The position numbers and the translations under genes were made by a program. A stretch of DNA of 64,000 bases from Diadophis punctatus similis. Taxonomy: Eukaryota > Chordata > Lepidosauria > Squamata > Dipsadidae. This document shows positions 34,439 through 45,872 of the stretch, piece by piece (the stretch's first letter is position 1; each line of letters starts with the position of its first letter). The notes under the pieces were generated by a model that saw only the letters and a program-made list of their open reading frames with translations, had not been told where the DNA came from and did not search any database. The stretch is taken from the NCBI GenBank assembly GCA_023053685.1, contig JALIGW010000016.1:6044501-6108500 (forward strand), given 5' to 3'.

Positions 34439-35516
34439 CAGTACTGCATTGTGAAAGGAACTGAGCAAGGCCGCATCTTACATTGGCTTTCAGGTAAAAG
34501 ATTCATTCTTTCTGTGTCGTGCAGGAGTTTAAAAGCAAGCCCCCAAATCTCGTTCCGTTTACATAAGGTGGCATGGTTTTTTCCCTGTGCTGATTTACAA
34601 CAGCTTCAAGGAGCTTCCAGTCTCTTATCCCTTATGTACTCCCCCTCCCCCACCAACCACAAACTTTTATAAACTGGAAAATGAAGGCTGATCTGAGGCT
34701 AAAGTAGTGATGAAATCCTTCATTAGTACCTCGTTTGTAATTTATATCCGCTGAAGTAGCTGACAAAGAATCAAGTCACCCATTTCTTAGAAAAGCAGCC
34801 TTTGAGGTCACTGAACTGGATTAATTATAACCATGTGTAAAGCAAAGCCTGTCTCTGTGTCAATTATCAGCATTTGATAACTAAAATTATGTCCAGCTCT
34901 GTTCTTCTTCAAGATGTGGCCATTTATCTTTTTTTTTAAAGCAAATATGCTCACTAGAGAATATACGGTAGATAACTAGCAGTGCTTATTATTTATTAAA
35001 TATCATTTTGACCTAGGACATAGTTATATAAATGTAAGCTGCGGGAAGTGAAATCTACTTCTGCAAAAATAAACTTTTGTACTTATCCTTCTGCCTTTAA
35101 TTATTACGGGTTTCAAAATATCTGCTCTATTCACTAAGGAGCTATTGAAATGTAAAGTAAAACTGGGGTAGGGAGCTTAGTTCACTTCTGTTAGATGAGA
35201 GGAGGTTATAAAGGCTACTAATAGTTAAGCTATGGATTTAATACATGAATCTCTTTTTCTAATTAATTTAGTCTTCATGTTTAAGAGCATTCTACTTCCA
35301 TCCATCAAAGTGCCCACGATTTGGGATTTTTCAGACTTGGAAGAAATATGAATTACATTTTCTAATGCATTGATGCAAAGAGCTTCCCTATATAGCCTGG
35401 TTTGTGTATTTATAAGATTGATAAGCCATTTTAAAGGTAAATCCTCCCAAGGCAGTGTAAAGAAAAAGCTAAAAACACACAAGAAAGCAATATCAAATTA
35501 ACAACAATTTCAGTTA
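34439..35516. other. No recognisable feature
   Basis: About 1.1 kb of unique-looking sequence. Confidence 0.5.
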
Positions 35517-35850
35517 CAGGCAGCCTTCATCTTGCAAACAATCGTTTAGTGAAAAAAAGTGGCTTATAACTTATCCTTGCACTTATAATTATTTGCAGAA
35601 TCCCCACAGTCACATGATCAACAAAGGTTACAGCGTCCCAGGGTCATGTGATCGCCATTTGTAACCTTCCCAGCCATCTTCCTGCAAGCAAAGACAATGG
35701 GGGAAGGTAGATTTGCTTAATGACCACCTGGTTCACTTAACAACGGTGGCAAAAAAAGGTCATAAAACTGGGCATGACTCACTTAACAACCACCTTGCTT
35801 AACAAAAGAAGTTCTGGTCTCAGTTGTGGTTGTAAGTCTAGGACTACATA
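35517..35850. mobile_element. Tigger-like MITE, 334 bp
   Basis: Left end CAGGCAGCCTTCATCTTGC after TTA. Right end 'gtaagtctaggactaca'. The interior has 'gtcacatgatc', 'cagggtcatgtgatcgcc' and repeated 'cacttaacaacc' blocks, typical of this family. Confidence 0.7.
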
Positions 35851-36465
35851 GAAGTGTGGTTAGTCTTTAAGTAAGTACTCAGATACTGCATAAAGCAAGA
35901 ATCCCCAATCTTGTTTGACAGTGGCAAGATATGTAATAATTTTACATAATTTTTATTAAAGAATTTTTTAAAAGAATAAAAATAATTTGGAAAGAGAAAA
36001 GTAAGGAAAGGAAAAAAAGTAATAACTTTAGAAGTCTTTATAGCTTTTTTTCCTTTATTTTCCTATTTCTTTTTTTTTTGTTCTTTCTTTAGAAGACATA
36101 AATTTTCGGCTGCTGGATACCATTGAACTTTATATGTCATAGCCTACCTAACCACAAAGTAGAACACCAGCAGCCATGGTGAGGATGTTGCTATGGAAAT
36201 ATTAGAGAGGTTAATATTCAGTAAATTGAGGCCTTCAGGATGTGGCCATTTCCTCCTACAAAATAGCTGATGCAGTATCCTATAATGTAATAGTAGGAAA
36301 AATTTTAAGGATCACGAACCACAGAGCAGTGAAGGTATCATAGAGAAAGTGGGGTCAGGCTATTATTTCTTTTCTTTTTATCTTCTTTTGTTGTTAATAT
36401 TTCTATATGTATGAAACCTACTTGATGCCAGTTTTCACTTTCTTGTCCATTTTCAATTAACAATT
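35851..36465. other. No recognisable feature
   Basis: A/T-rich unique-looking sequence. Confidence 0.5.
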
Positions 36466-36855
36466 GAATGATATTTAACACCACTGACAATGCTGCTGCC
36501 CTACAAAGCAACCTTGACTGTGTGTCTGAATGGTCGCATAATTGGCAACTCCAAATCTCAACAAATAAATGCTCTGTGCTACACATTGGCAAAAAAACCC
36601 CACAACACCACATACAAGCTGGGCAGAAACAATCTCGTGGATGACCCTCACTAAGTCAAGGACCTAGGACCGTGATGGCGAACCTATGGCACGCATGCCA
36701 CAGGTGGCATGCAGAGCCATATTGGAGGGCACGCGAGGCTTTGTCCTACGTCAGCTCCAGCATGCATACATACGCTGGCCAGCTGATTTTCGGCCTTCTT
36801 TTCGGCCATTTTTGCTTTCCCCAGGTTTCAGGGAAGCCTCCTGAAGTGTGGGGAC

Positions 36856-37198
36856 CAGAGGTGGGTTCCGACTGGTTCAGACCGGTTCGCCCAAACCAGT
36901 AGCAACCCGCTGGTGCTGTCACAATGATGTCACAGAACTGGTTTGGTCGGTGCCGGTCTGTGGACACCGCCATCTTTTTTTTGAATTTTTTTGAATTTTT
37001 TTTGAATTTTTTTTTATTTTTTTCCTGGGCTTTTTCTTCTATGCATGTGCAGAAGCCAAGTTTCTGGCACTGCGCATGCGTCGCCATCTTGTTTTTGTCT
37101 TTTTTTTTAGAAATTGTTTTGATTTTTCAGCACTGAGCATATGCACGCGGCGCAAGAGGAAGCAAAGCGGCAGCTAGGTAAGTTAGAACCCACTCCTG
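36856..37198. mobile_element. hAT-type MITE, 343 bp, nested
   Basis: Left end CAGAGGTGGGTTCCGAC and right end GAACCCACTCCTG. Flanks gtggggac (36848-36855) and gtggggag (37199-37206) match at 7 of 8 positions. It contains AGGTAAGT at 37176-37183. Same subfamily as 51489 and 55860. Confidence 0.9.
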
Positions 37199-37279
37199 GT
37201 GGGGAGAGTGAAAAATGGCCTAACAGTTGGCCCATTGGCCCGTTTTCGCTCTCCCCAGGCTTCAGGGAAGCTTCCTGAA

Positions 37280-37455
37280 CACTGTTCCCTCTAAGCCACG
37301 TGGCCGTGCACGTAACGAGAAAATGCCGCGCAGAAGTTTCTAACTTCCGTGTGGCATTTTCTAATAGCAGAGGCTGCGCACCTATGCAGCCGTGCACATG
37401 AAAAGAGAACGCCGCGCGGCAGTTTCTAACTGCCGTGCGGTTACAGAGAACATTG
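37280..37455. mobile_element. hAT-type MITE, 176 bp, nested (TGTTCCCTCTAAG family)
   Basis: Left end CACTGTTCCCTCTAAG and the complement of the right end CAATGTTCTCTGTAA form diverged inverted repeats. Flanks ttcctgaa (37272-37279) and ctcctgaa (37456-37463) match at 7 of 8 positions. It has two 'gccgcgcggcagtttctaac'-like internal blocks. Confidence 0.8.
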
Positions 37456-38095
37456 CTCCTGAAGCGTGGGGATGGCGAAAAACGGCCAAACGGGCCAACC
37501 AGAAGTTCGGAAATGAACTTCCGGTTGGCCCGTTGGGCTGTTTTCGCTCTCCCCAGGCTTCAGGAGTCCGTTGTGAGGCCTGTGCGCATGTGCGGGGGGC
37601 AGCACGGGGGTTTTACGCATGCACAGGGAGGGCATGGGTGTGGGCATGCGCATGCGCACTAGTGCACCCTTTTTGCAAGCAATCCAAAAAGGTTTGCCAT
37701 CACTGACCTAGGAGTATTCCTCTCAAACGATCTAAGACCCAGAGCTCACTGTAACAGCATTGCCAAAAATGCATTAAGAGTTGTTAACCTAATCTTGCGA
37801 AGCTTCTTCTCCAGTAACATTGTATTGCTAACTGGGGCATACAAAACCTTTGCCAGACCAATTCTTGAATACAGCTCATCCGCCTGGAATCTACACTGTA
37901 TATCGGACATTAACACTATTGAGCGGGTGCAGAGGTATTTCACGAGAAGAGTACTCTACTCCTCTGCTCACAATAGAATCCCTTATGCCACCAGACTTGA
38001 AATTCCGGGCTTGGACAATCTGGAACTGCGCCGCCTGCAGTCCGATCTAAGCATAGTACACAAAATTGTCTGCTGCCTTGTCCCTGTAGTGTAAA

Positions 38096-38885
38096 AGAAC
38101 AGAGAGCAGGATGTCATAATGTTCAGTTGCAGCTATTTCTGTACCAATATTTTCAGGTAAAAGCACACCTGTTTAAAGAAACAGAAAGGAAGTCGGAGAT
38201 CAAGACATACAAGAGGTGGCAAAAGACATTCCTGCAAAGACCAGATTTTAGATAATGATGGAGGAAAAAAAATGGCAACAGGAAATTAGGGCTGAAAGAG
38301 GCAACAAAAGAAATCATTTTTTAAAAATCTACTGGAGATTAAATAGATAACATTAATGCAAGAGAAGAATTTTGAAACATATTAACATTCTTTCATGCTC
38401 ATGTTGCACAACAGTTGGTTTACTTTTGGGACTGTAACTAAGTTGGAAAGAGTTGATGTAAACTTAATTTTTTTTTGGCTGCCAGGTTGGATTTCAATTG
38501 AATTTTACAAGGAATATTTATTTATTGGGTGACTAAGGGTTCTTAGCTGATTGATTATTTCCCTTAACGGGTGAAATGATTAAGAAGTTAAGAGCACGCA
38601 TTGCATTTTATTAAAGGTCATTTTGGTTCTACCGAGTTTCTGAATCAGGGATTAAATAAACTAAGATAGTTCCTGAGTGATGACATTATACTTATTAAAT
38701 GTTAAGTGATGTTATAATTTGTTCAATACTTTCAAAGAGACTCTCCTATTGATGAATTCCAGGCTATATACAACTAATTAGTTGATTAAGTAGTCCAGCA
38801 GGCAGATGAAGAACTGAATAAAAACCTTTAATCAGTGGCTGGGACAGTAGGTTTTATTTTAGTTTTTTAAACTATAGTAATAGTA
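38096..38885. other. No recognisable feature
   Basis: Unique-looking A/T-rich sequence. Confidence 0.5.
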
Positions 38886-38888
38886 ATA

Positions 38889-39020
38889 GTAACAGAGTTG
38901 GAAGGGACCTTGGAGGTCTTCTAGCCCAACCCCCTGCTTAGGCAGGAAACCCTACACTACTTCAGACAAATGGTTATCCAACATCTTTTTAAAAACTTCC
39001 AGTGTTGGAGCATTTACAAC
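38889..39020 (-). mobile_element. CR1 LINE 3' end
   Basis: The minus strand reads '...caacactggaagtttttaaa', 'ggataaccatttgtctgaag', 'gggttgggctagaagacctc' and 'aaggtcccttccaactctg', with a TTA/CTA-type tail. Same family as 18758. Confidence 0.88.
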
Positions 39021-40871
39021 TATAAACGAAGAACATTGTTCTTCAAAACTCGGGTTACTCAAGGGGGCTTATAACAGACAAAACCCACCCAGCGAACTTC
39101 CAAATAATTCAAATTTACATTAAAATACAGTACTTAAATGAAAATTAATTAAGTAAAACAAATGAATGAAATTATAGCCTATGATTTTGATGCTTAGAAA
39201 AAAAATAGATTATAGAATAAATGTAATACTAAAATGATAGAGTAAAGGGTTAATTTACAGTTATAAGTGCTGTGAAAGAAAATTGGAAGTCACTTATTAT
39301 ATTTTATTTTTTCTGCACCTTTAGCTTTCTCTTTTTCTTCTCTTTCTCCTTTCTTCTCTCTTCATTCTAAATATTAATTCTGGTTAGTTTTTACCTTTAT
39401 TCTTTGAGCATATTTGTGTGTGTATTTACATTAATTAATTAATTAATGTATTTACATTACATTAACTAACATGACTGGGGAATAAAAACTCCACTTGGCA
39501 CCAAAAAGAGAAACTTAAAACCAAAAGGTGACTTTATCAGGGAGGGCACATTGCAGCATGGAGCTACGATTAAAAAGGCTGGCTTTGGTATAATTGCAGC
39601 AGCTACCCACAAGGACATGAAGATAACATAAAGGATGTGAATATGATCTCAGGTTATGGGGAAACATACTGGAAAACACAGTAGGACCCCATGCCCTTTT
39701 TTTATTTTTGAAGCCTTAATTTCTTTACTGCTTCCTGTATATGGTGAAACTGCTATTACATTGCTAAGGAGTTTAGATATAATTTGACATTCAGCTCTGT
39801 ATCATTTGACATTCAATGGTATATTTCTGGTCTTTGAAGAATTTTCTGCCTGACCTGAAATAGAATTTGCAGGTTCTGTCCCACCACCTCACTTACTAAA
39901 ACAATATCCTATCTTCTAATTTATTCCAGGTGCTTTAGGTTTTTCTCCTTGTCTGGCAAGTACAGCAATAAAACATCTGTAAACTGTGCTGTACTATCAT
40001 GTGAATAACAACAAAAAGAGAGAGATAAAAACCACGCCCACCTGCTTTATTATGATCAATTGATCACATTTTGTATGTTTTTACAAGAACAAGTTATGAC
40101 TCATGTAACCTGCAGTACATTTCTCCACTTACATACTGAAGTTAAAACAAAAAAACAACGAAGCCTATCAGATGTTTGACAACTAGGTCTTTGTTTGAAC
40201 TGGAAAATGCTTTCATAATAGAATCTGGAGAAGGAATTCAGAAGATATTCAGCTCACTATGTTTGTGAACTCAATAGTTATTGAGCACATTGTTTCACTT
40301 CTAGGAATAATATATCTAAATTATTGTACAGATTATCCCCTCTAATCATGTCCCCTTCCACCCCATTGCTTTGTCCTGGAAAAAAATTATCTACCAGTAT
40401 GTGGTTGCTAAGAGTTGAGACTAACCAGCATGTAATCAAACAATCAATCATCCCATTTTTAGTTCTTGCTTTTAATCTGTTCTAAAATGTTTATAAATGC
40501 CTTGGTCATGTTATCTGCATTTTCATTTAATACCTTCACAAAATTGGTTGTTGAGATCATTTACAACCTACCATACAGTCCAACTATACCAAAAACTTCA
40601 GATCTCAAGCCGATCAACATTTGGATTCCAGACATGCTTCCTAAGTAAAAGGTCTCAGGTTTTATCTGCATTTGTTAAATATGCTTACATTACATACATT
40701 GTGCCACAAGCTGAAAACATGCTCCTGGATGGCAGGTGATGAAGCAGCATTGATTTGTAGTTATAGGGGAATTATTTAATACTCTGACATTTCCAAGTTA
40801 CGATTGAGAAAGACCTTTGTCCAAAATTTCCTGGAGAAAAATTCTATGCTCATGAATAGCTTGGGCCTCAC
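39021..40871. other. No recognisable feature
   Basis: About 1.85 kb of A/T-rich unique-looking sequence. It contains a short (AATT)n palindrome near 39429-39447. No supported gene. Confidence 0.5.
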
Positions 40872-40925
40872 TGATTATGTGCCATCAAGTCATTTTCAAT
40901 GTCTAGTAACCACAAACAGAGATGC
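40872..40925 (-). mobile_element. LINE C-terminus-like fragment (family of 3585)
   Basis: 'gattatgtgccatcaagtca' and 'tgtctagtaaccac' are the reverse complement of the 3' block seen at 3690-3745. Only about 55 bp remain. Confidence 0.4.
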
Positions 40926-40928
40926 TAG

Positions 40929-40933
<5 letters not shown>

Positions 40934-41016
<83 letters not shown>
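40934..41016. repeat. (AG)n microsatellite
   Basis: About 41 uninterrupted AG units. Confidence 0.98.
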
Positions 41017-41018
<2 letters not shown>

Positions 41019-41039
41019 ACCAATAAAGGAGAATATTTG

Positions 41040-41225
41040 TAGCTCAGGGTTGACATGAGGGGTCCTTGGTGCTCTCTGAGCTTGCTTGTTTTCTTGCAGA
41101 CGTTTCATTACCAAACTAGGTAACACCATCAGTGTTAGTAAGGAGTACAGTTTGCTGTCAGTTTATATTCTAGTGACTTGCCTGTCAGTGTTGGGTAATG
41201 AAATGTCTGCAAGAGAGATAGTTAG
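41040..41225 (-). mobile_element. Penelope-like terminal repeat pair with hammerhead-like core
   Basis: The minus strand at about 41095-41140 reads ACTGATGGTGTTACCTAG, then TTTGGTAATGAAACGTCTGC. A partial copy in the opposite (plus) orientation lies at about 41188-41213 ('gttgggtaatgaaatgtctg'). Divergent terminal repeats around a short spacer resemble Penelope-like element remnants. A CUGANGA-stem-GAAAC arrangement is visible, with one core substitution. Confidence 0.45.
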
Positions 41226-41634
41226 ACAGACAGCTCCAAACTGGCTCGCTTTGTAGTATATCCTGATTTAAACTTATTAATGAAGGTAACCTGTAAACAT
41301 ATAAACTGCCCGTGGATAAATATATATGGAAGAACCCCTATTTGTAGACACATTTATGATGTACCAGATAATAAAACTATTGCCTTCCATTTTATTTATG
41401 AGACCAATTTTCAGCTATGGAATAAAAAAGATTGTAAAAGTAAGAAATCTTGTTTTGCAGTCAAGAGTCTAAAGTAAACTTGCTCCACACAGCTGAACTA
41501 TTTAGAAACCTAAGTGGAGTGGATACCTTATGAAGTTCCTGAAGATAATATATTGTTTAGAACTGCAATGTCAGAGAGAGCACTGGGACTGACAACATTT
41601 TTAGCGGGCAGACAATTACTGAGGTTTGCACTTA
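41226..41634. other. No recognisable feature
   Basis: Unique-looking sequence. The 65-codon frame at 41280-41477 has no recognisable domain. Confidence 0.5.
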
Positions 41635-41735
41635 CCGCATTTTTCGGAGTATAAGACGCACCGGAGTATAAGACGCACCTTAGTTTTGGGGGAGGAAAAC
41701 AAGGAAAAAAGGCCTCTGCCTCCAAGCAATTTGCC
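41635..41735 (+). mobile_element. TA-flanked MITE, left end only
   Basis: TA followed by CCGCATTTTTCGGAGTATAA, the duplicated 'cggagtataagacgcacc' and 'ttagttttgggggaggaaa', nearly identical to the left end at 13510. The right end is missing and the boundary is approximate. Confidence 0.8.
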
Positions 41736-41839
41736 AAACAGCAAACAGCAAACAGCACAGATGATATACACTGTTTGCTGTGTATTTCTGTGCATGTGTG
41801 CCTGACCCATAAAAATAGCAAATCTGCGACCTTCCAAGC

Positions 41840-42028
41840 TGACTTTTGACAAGCAAAGTCAAAGGAGAAAACTGGATTCGCTTAGCTATCATATGATTCA
41901 CTCAACAAGTGCAGTGATTTGCTTAACAACCATAGCAAAAATGGTCATAAAATCAGGTGTGACTCACATAGTAACTCTTGCTTAGTAATTCTGGTCCCAG
42001 TTTGGGTGGTAAGTCAAGGGCTATCTAT
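41840..42028. mobile_element. Tigger-like MITE, right part
   Basis: 'cactcaacaagtgcagtgatttgcttaacaacc' (in parts), 'ggtcataaaatcaggtgtgactca' and the end 'gtaagtcaagggctatcta' match the family at 13070 and 35517. The left terminus is absent. Confidence 0.65.
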
Positions 42029-42303
42029 ATATAAATTGTCATAAGAAACAGTTTCTCCTTTTTGGCTGGCTTTACTTTAAAATTTGTTGGCTTCAACAAA
42101 TGTATATTTACAAACAGGAATGGCAAAGTATTAAGCAAAGCACTTTATTATTAGTATAAACGGACCGCTAGTAGACCACCCTTAAACATCCTATAGAACA
42201 GGACAGTTTAACATGAATTAAAAAAAACCTCCATCTATGCTCTTGGCACTACAACTTCCATGTTGGAATGATGGATAGTATGGCCCAATGATCAACTGAA
42301 GGG

Positions 42304-42530
42304 CAACAGAATAGAATTTTTTATTGGCCAAGTGTGATTGGACACACAAGGAATTTGTCTTTGGTGCATATGCTCTCAGTGTACATAAAAGAAAAGATAC
42401 ATTTGTCAAGAATGGTTGTCATAGGGTTCAAGTAAGCAATCAGGAAACAATCAATATTAATATAATCGTAAGGATACAAGCAACAAGTTACAGTCATACA
42501 GTCATAAGTGGGAGGAGATGGGTTAGGGAA
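42304..42530 (-). mobile_element. CR1/L3-type LINE 3' UTR (family of 25690)
   Basis: Reverse complement of 27880-28125. It shares the stretch that encodes MTNVSFLLCTLRAYAPKTNS in both copies, and the terminal 'ggccaataaa'. The tail is reduced to a single 'attctattct', so no pentanucleotide array expanded here. Confidence 0.9.
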
Positions 42531-42554
42531 GACTGAGGGGAAAGTATTCCATTC

Positions 42555-42700
42555 CTCTCAAAAGTGCTTTTTCAAAAGGCAACTGAACTATGTTTTTTTC
42601 CTTGAGGAAGAAGATATTTTGATTCTCACTCAAGAAGCTTTGTCAGTTCTGACTGGATGATCCTACCTGAGAATCTCCATAGATTTCTCCCATTTGCTTG
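42555..42700 (-). mobile_element. Penelope-like repeat fragment
   Basis: A diverged copy of the 1558-1866 unit: 'aagtgctttttcaaaaggcaactg', 'attctcactcaagaagcttt' and 'gagaatctccatagat'. The hammerhead-like core is degraded. Confidence 0.5.
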
Positions 42701-43672
42701 CTAACTGGGCTCTCTGGAAATTCATTAATGGAACATAAGAAGAAACACTTTTTCCACATTGATGCTAATTCTGGAGGGTAGGATCCATAAATTAAATTAA
42801 AGGTAAATAGCAACCACTGAGTGCCATAATGTTTCTGATTGAAATTGGCATTGCATCACTGTCCATATTGACTATTATTTCTTTAAATTTATTCTGCTAA
42901 AACTAATTAATTTTACTTATGCCACTATAAAATATGTAAGCAAATCCACCACACTGGCAGTAGAATTATTTTCTGTATTCTCATTTCCTAGATTGCTTTT
43001 GAAAAGAACGATTTTAAAAAATGAATTTCTAGGCTCCACGTGACATAAATTCAGTTTATTGCGAGTGACATAGGCTTGCTGTGCTGCACATAGCACATTA
43101 GCAAGGAATAAATCTTCTCTTGCTAATTCATTTTGTGCTGCAGAGATCAGATTATGGAAAGTTAAATCATGAGACAAATGCTAATGCACCATTGAGCCTG
43201 GAGCTTGTCCAACTGAACCTGTAGCAGCTGTTGGCCTAATTAAGCCAGATGTGTGTTAAGTAGAAATGTACCTCCCAGGAGGAAGAGTAACCAATTTTAG
43301 ATCCCTAGAGAGCACAAAGTACCAGGCCAGTATAATATTTCTGAGAGGAATATCACTCCAATTTTACTGTTTCTCAGTTCATCTTGGTTATCATCAGCTG
43401 ATGCTGAGTTTGGTTGCAGAGAAAGAGGAAATGGGCAATCCAAAAGAACAGAGCTAACATATACTTTCTGTTCTCTCTTTCAGATGTAGCATTTAATCAT
43501 TTCATTTCTATTTGTTCAACATATTCACTTTTAGTCTGCAGCCATGTTCATTTTCCCACCATGCCAACTTTTTAAAGGGCCTCTATAAAAACTGAAGAAT
43601 CAAAACCCTTTTTATGTTTAACATTAACAGCCAAATAAAATAAGAGAAAATGGAAATGATTCAGTAGTAATT
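42701..43672. other. No recognisable feature
   Basis: About 1 kb of unique-looking sequence. An 86-codon minus-strand frame (42917-43177) has no recognisable domain. Confidence 0.45.
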
Positions 43673-43852
43673 ATCCATCCATCCATCCATCCATCCATCC
43701 ATCCATCCATCCATCCAGCCAGCCAGCCAGCTAGCTAGCTAGCTAGCTAGCTAGCTAGCTAGCTATCATCTATCCATCCATCCATCCATATCTATCGATC
43801 TATCGATCTATCGATCTACCGATCTACCGATCTACCGATCTACTGATCTATC
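43673..43852. repeat. Compound (ATCC)n(GCCA)n(GCTA)n(TCTATCGA)n array
   Basis: Sequential tetranucleotide blocks, each one substitution from the last, then an 8-bp TCTATCGA/TCTACCGA array. About 180 bp in total. Confidence 0.97.
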
Positions 43853-44840
43853 TTCTATCAAAAAGCATAAGGGAAAATAATACATGTTTGAAAGAATATT
43901 GTAACATTTTGGGAGTTAATAAGTACATTTATATACACATACCTATGTATGTAGGAATCTTTAGACTCTAGTCTACGTTAGTGTCTTGCTGATACTTTGA
44001 CTCCCAGAATTGTCAGTGAGGTTGGAGGAGATTTGTAGAAGCTGAATTAGTTTATATTATAAACTGGATGCCTGCTGAAGAAATCATATCTCTGGTGATA
44101 CTTACACGTATGCTAAATTATAGACCATGGTTAACAATTCAAAGACTGCTGTATTTATGTAGCATGCTAAAACATTGGGAAATCCTGAGGTTATTCCACA
44201 GGATTAGATGGCTCAGTATAATGCAGTTTCATATTCTTCAAAGGTACTGGGTTCAAATGCATGACAGGATGGTGGGTTCTGTCAAGCGCTGGGAAAATCA
44301 GGAGATTCAGGTAGTTCATATGATAAAAAGATATATTGCAAGCTTAAACTCTCTACAAAAATCTGAGCTGCTAATGGTGAAGGGAAATGAGTGGGAGATA
44401 AGAAAGGCATTAAGGTGGGCTAGACTTAGATCTCTTGTGGGTGCACAGGAGCTCATGACTTATAATGCATTTGACCCCTTCCTCTGGCTCAGCCTGATCA
44501 TCTCCTGCAGATTCAAAACCAATAGAGGGGTATCCATAATACCAATGGATTCCCAGCTACCTCAAATTTGAAATGAAGAATTTCTGATCAAGGTGAAAAA
44601 GGGAGCAATAAAACTAAAGTTTCAGCTGGCTTGCTTTATTAAACAAAATTTACAAAATCAATGTGCCACTGATAAAGTTTCAAGTTAGATGTTCCAGACT
44701 GTGTACTTTGATGACTTCTGTCCTCACAGCATTGGATCATCTATTATCCAGTCAAATCAGGCTATAGAGGAGAAAGTCCCTGTCTTAATCAATGCTAGGT
44801 TACAATATCAATCTAACTTCTGCCTGATGATGTCATAGAC
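43853..44840. other. No recognised gene; 167-codon open frame of unknown status
   Basis: A plus-strand frame at 44068-44571 is the longest in the window outside repeats and the LINE. Its translation shows no motif I recognise, and no splice or codon-bias support is visible. A tRNA-like 'gatggctcagta...gggttcaaatgc' inside it (44208-44258) suggests an old SINE. Treated as a chance frame. Confidence 0.4.
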
Positions 44841-45224
44841 CAGAAGTGTCAAAGTCAAGGCCCGTGGGCCAAATCCGGCCAATGAGGTGCTTAGATCTGG
44901 CTCATGGGGCTGCCCCAGAAACAGTGAAGGACTGGCCCATGGTGCATCTGTGAGCAAAAGCGGAGCTCGGGAGGGCCATGCACAGTCCTCCTGAGCTCCG
45001 TTTTTGGCTGCGACGGCCTCCTGCAACCCTCTGCAAGTGAAAAAGGAACTCGGGAGGGCCGCGCGTGGAGCTCTGTTTTCACTGCCAGAGTGCTCGGGCC
45101 ACCACAGGTGCCCCCAATGAGTGATATTAAGCTGGCCATGCCTACCCTGGCCCACGTCCACCCAGCCCCTGAGGTCAAACACAACCCAGATGCGGCCTCA
45201 ATGAAATCGAGTTTGACACCCCTG
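44841..45224. mobile_element. hAT-type MITE, 384 bp (GTGTCAAACTC family)
   Basis: Left end CAGAAGTGTCAAAGTC and right end GAGTTTGACACCCCTG. A perfect 8-bp duplication tcatagac lies at 44833-44840 and 45225-45232. The interior has 'gagctcgggagggcc' repeated about every 110 bp in alternating contexts. Confidence 0.94.
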
Positions 45225-45261
45225 TCATAGACTAAAGGGAATCTATGTTGTTCCTTGGGGT

Positions 45262-45452
45262 GAGAAGTGATGGCTCAGTGGTTAAAAACGCTGAGCTTGT
45301 CAAAACTGACAGCCTGGGTTTGAGACCCGAGCACGCATGATGGGATGGGCTCTACCCTCCTAACAGTTTGAAAGCATGCAAATGTGAGTAGATAAAAAGG
45401 GATCACTTAGGTGGGAAGGTAACAGTGTTCCTTAGAGTTGGACACGGCTGGG
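45262..45452 (+). mobile_element. tRNA-derived SINE (family of 11092)
   Basis: A-box 'gatggctcagtggttaaaa', B-box 'gggtttgagacccga', then 'agtttgaaagcatgcaaatg', 'gggatcacttaggtgggaag' and 'gttggacacggct'. This is the order known for a widespread squamate tRNA SINE. Confidence 0.75.
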
Positions 45453-45589
45453 AGGGGGAAACTTTTACCTTTATGTTGTCCTCCAGTAGACAATGCCTTG
45501 GAAATGTTGGATTATAGACATCCAGGGTACTGTAGTGAACATATGGTACCTCATCATCTACCTTGTTTCCATCACTCCAAGGAAAAGGG

Positions 45590-45864
45590 CAGGGGGGTTT
45601 TCCTCTTACCTGGCTATTGGTGCACTGTGCGCACATAATCACATTTTGCGCGTGCACACGCTCGCTACACGGGCGCGTCCCCTCATGAGATTTTGCTTCC
45701 GCGCATGCGCAGGAAGCAAAAAAAGGCCAAAAATTCAGAAAAAAAGATGGCACCGCGTGACGGACCGGCGAAGACGGCACCGGAGCCATCGCGTACAAAT
45801 TGCGCAATCGGCGGGTCCCTACTGGAAAGGCGCACTGGACCGCACCGGTAGGAACCCACCACTG
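45590..45864. mobile_element. hAT-type MITE, 275 bp
   Basis: Left end CAGGGGGGTTTTCC and right end GGAACCCACCACTG. A perfect 8-bp duplication gaaaaggg lies at 45582-45589 and 45865-45872. The interior palindrome TTTTGCTTCCGCGCATGC holds an NRF1-like site at 45700-45711. Confidence 0.94.
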
Positions 45865-45872
45865 GAAAAGGG

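Larger units (their letters stand above)
36670..37705. mobile_element. hAT-type MITE, 1036 bp including two nested insertions
   Basis: Left end CCGTGATGGCGAACCTATGG and right end GGTTTGCCATCACTG (GTGATGGCGAACC family). A perfect 8-bp duplication acctagga lies at 36662-36669 and 37706-37713. Removing the insertions at 36856-37198 and 37280-37455 leaves about 500 bp, comparable to its relative at 21710. Confidence 0.95.
36470..38095 (+). mobile_element. CR1-type LINE RT C-terminal portion with nested hAT insertions
   Basis: 36470-36661 translates to CVSEWSHNWQLQISTNKC and a following YLG-like segment. It is interrupted at 36670-37705. From 37706 it continues GVFLSNDLRP..., AYKTFARPILEYSSSAWN, DINTIERVQRYFTRRVLYSS and LEIPGLDNLELRRLQSDLS. 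These are CR1-clade RT thumb/C-terminal motifs. It is truncated on both sides and is the same family as 15229 and 23092. Confidence 0.87.

Noticed and set aside
41280..41477. 65-codon frame with CPW and CRH motifs
   Set aside because: Too short, no family recognised, flanked by decayed repeats.
42917..43177. 86-codon minus-strand frame
   Set aside because: No domain recognised and no supporting signals. Kept as unannotated sequence.
44068..44571. 167-codon open frame
   Set aside because: No recognisable domain, no splice or promoter support, and it spans a SINE-like segment. Chance frame is more likely, though untested.
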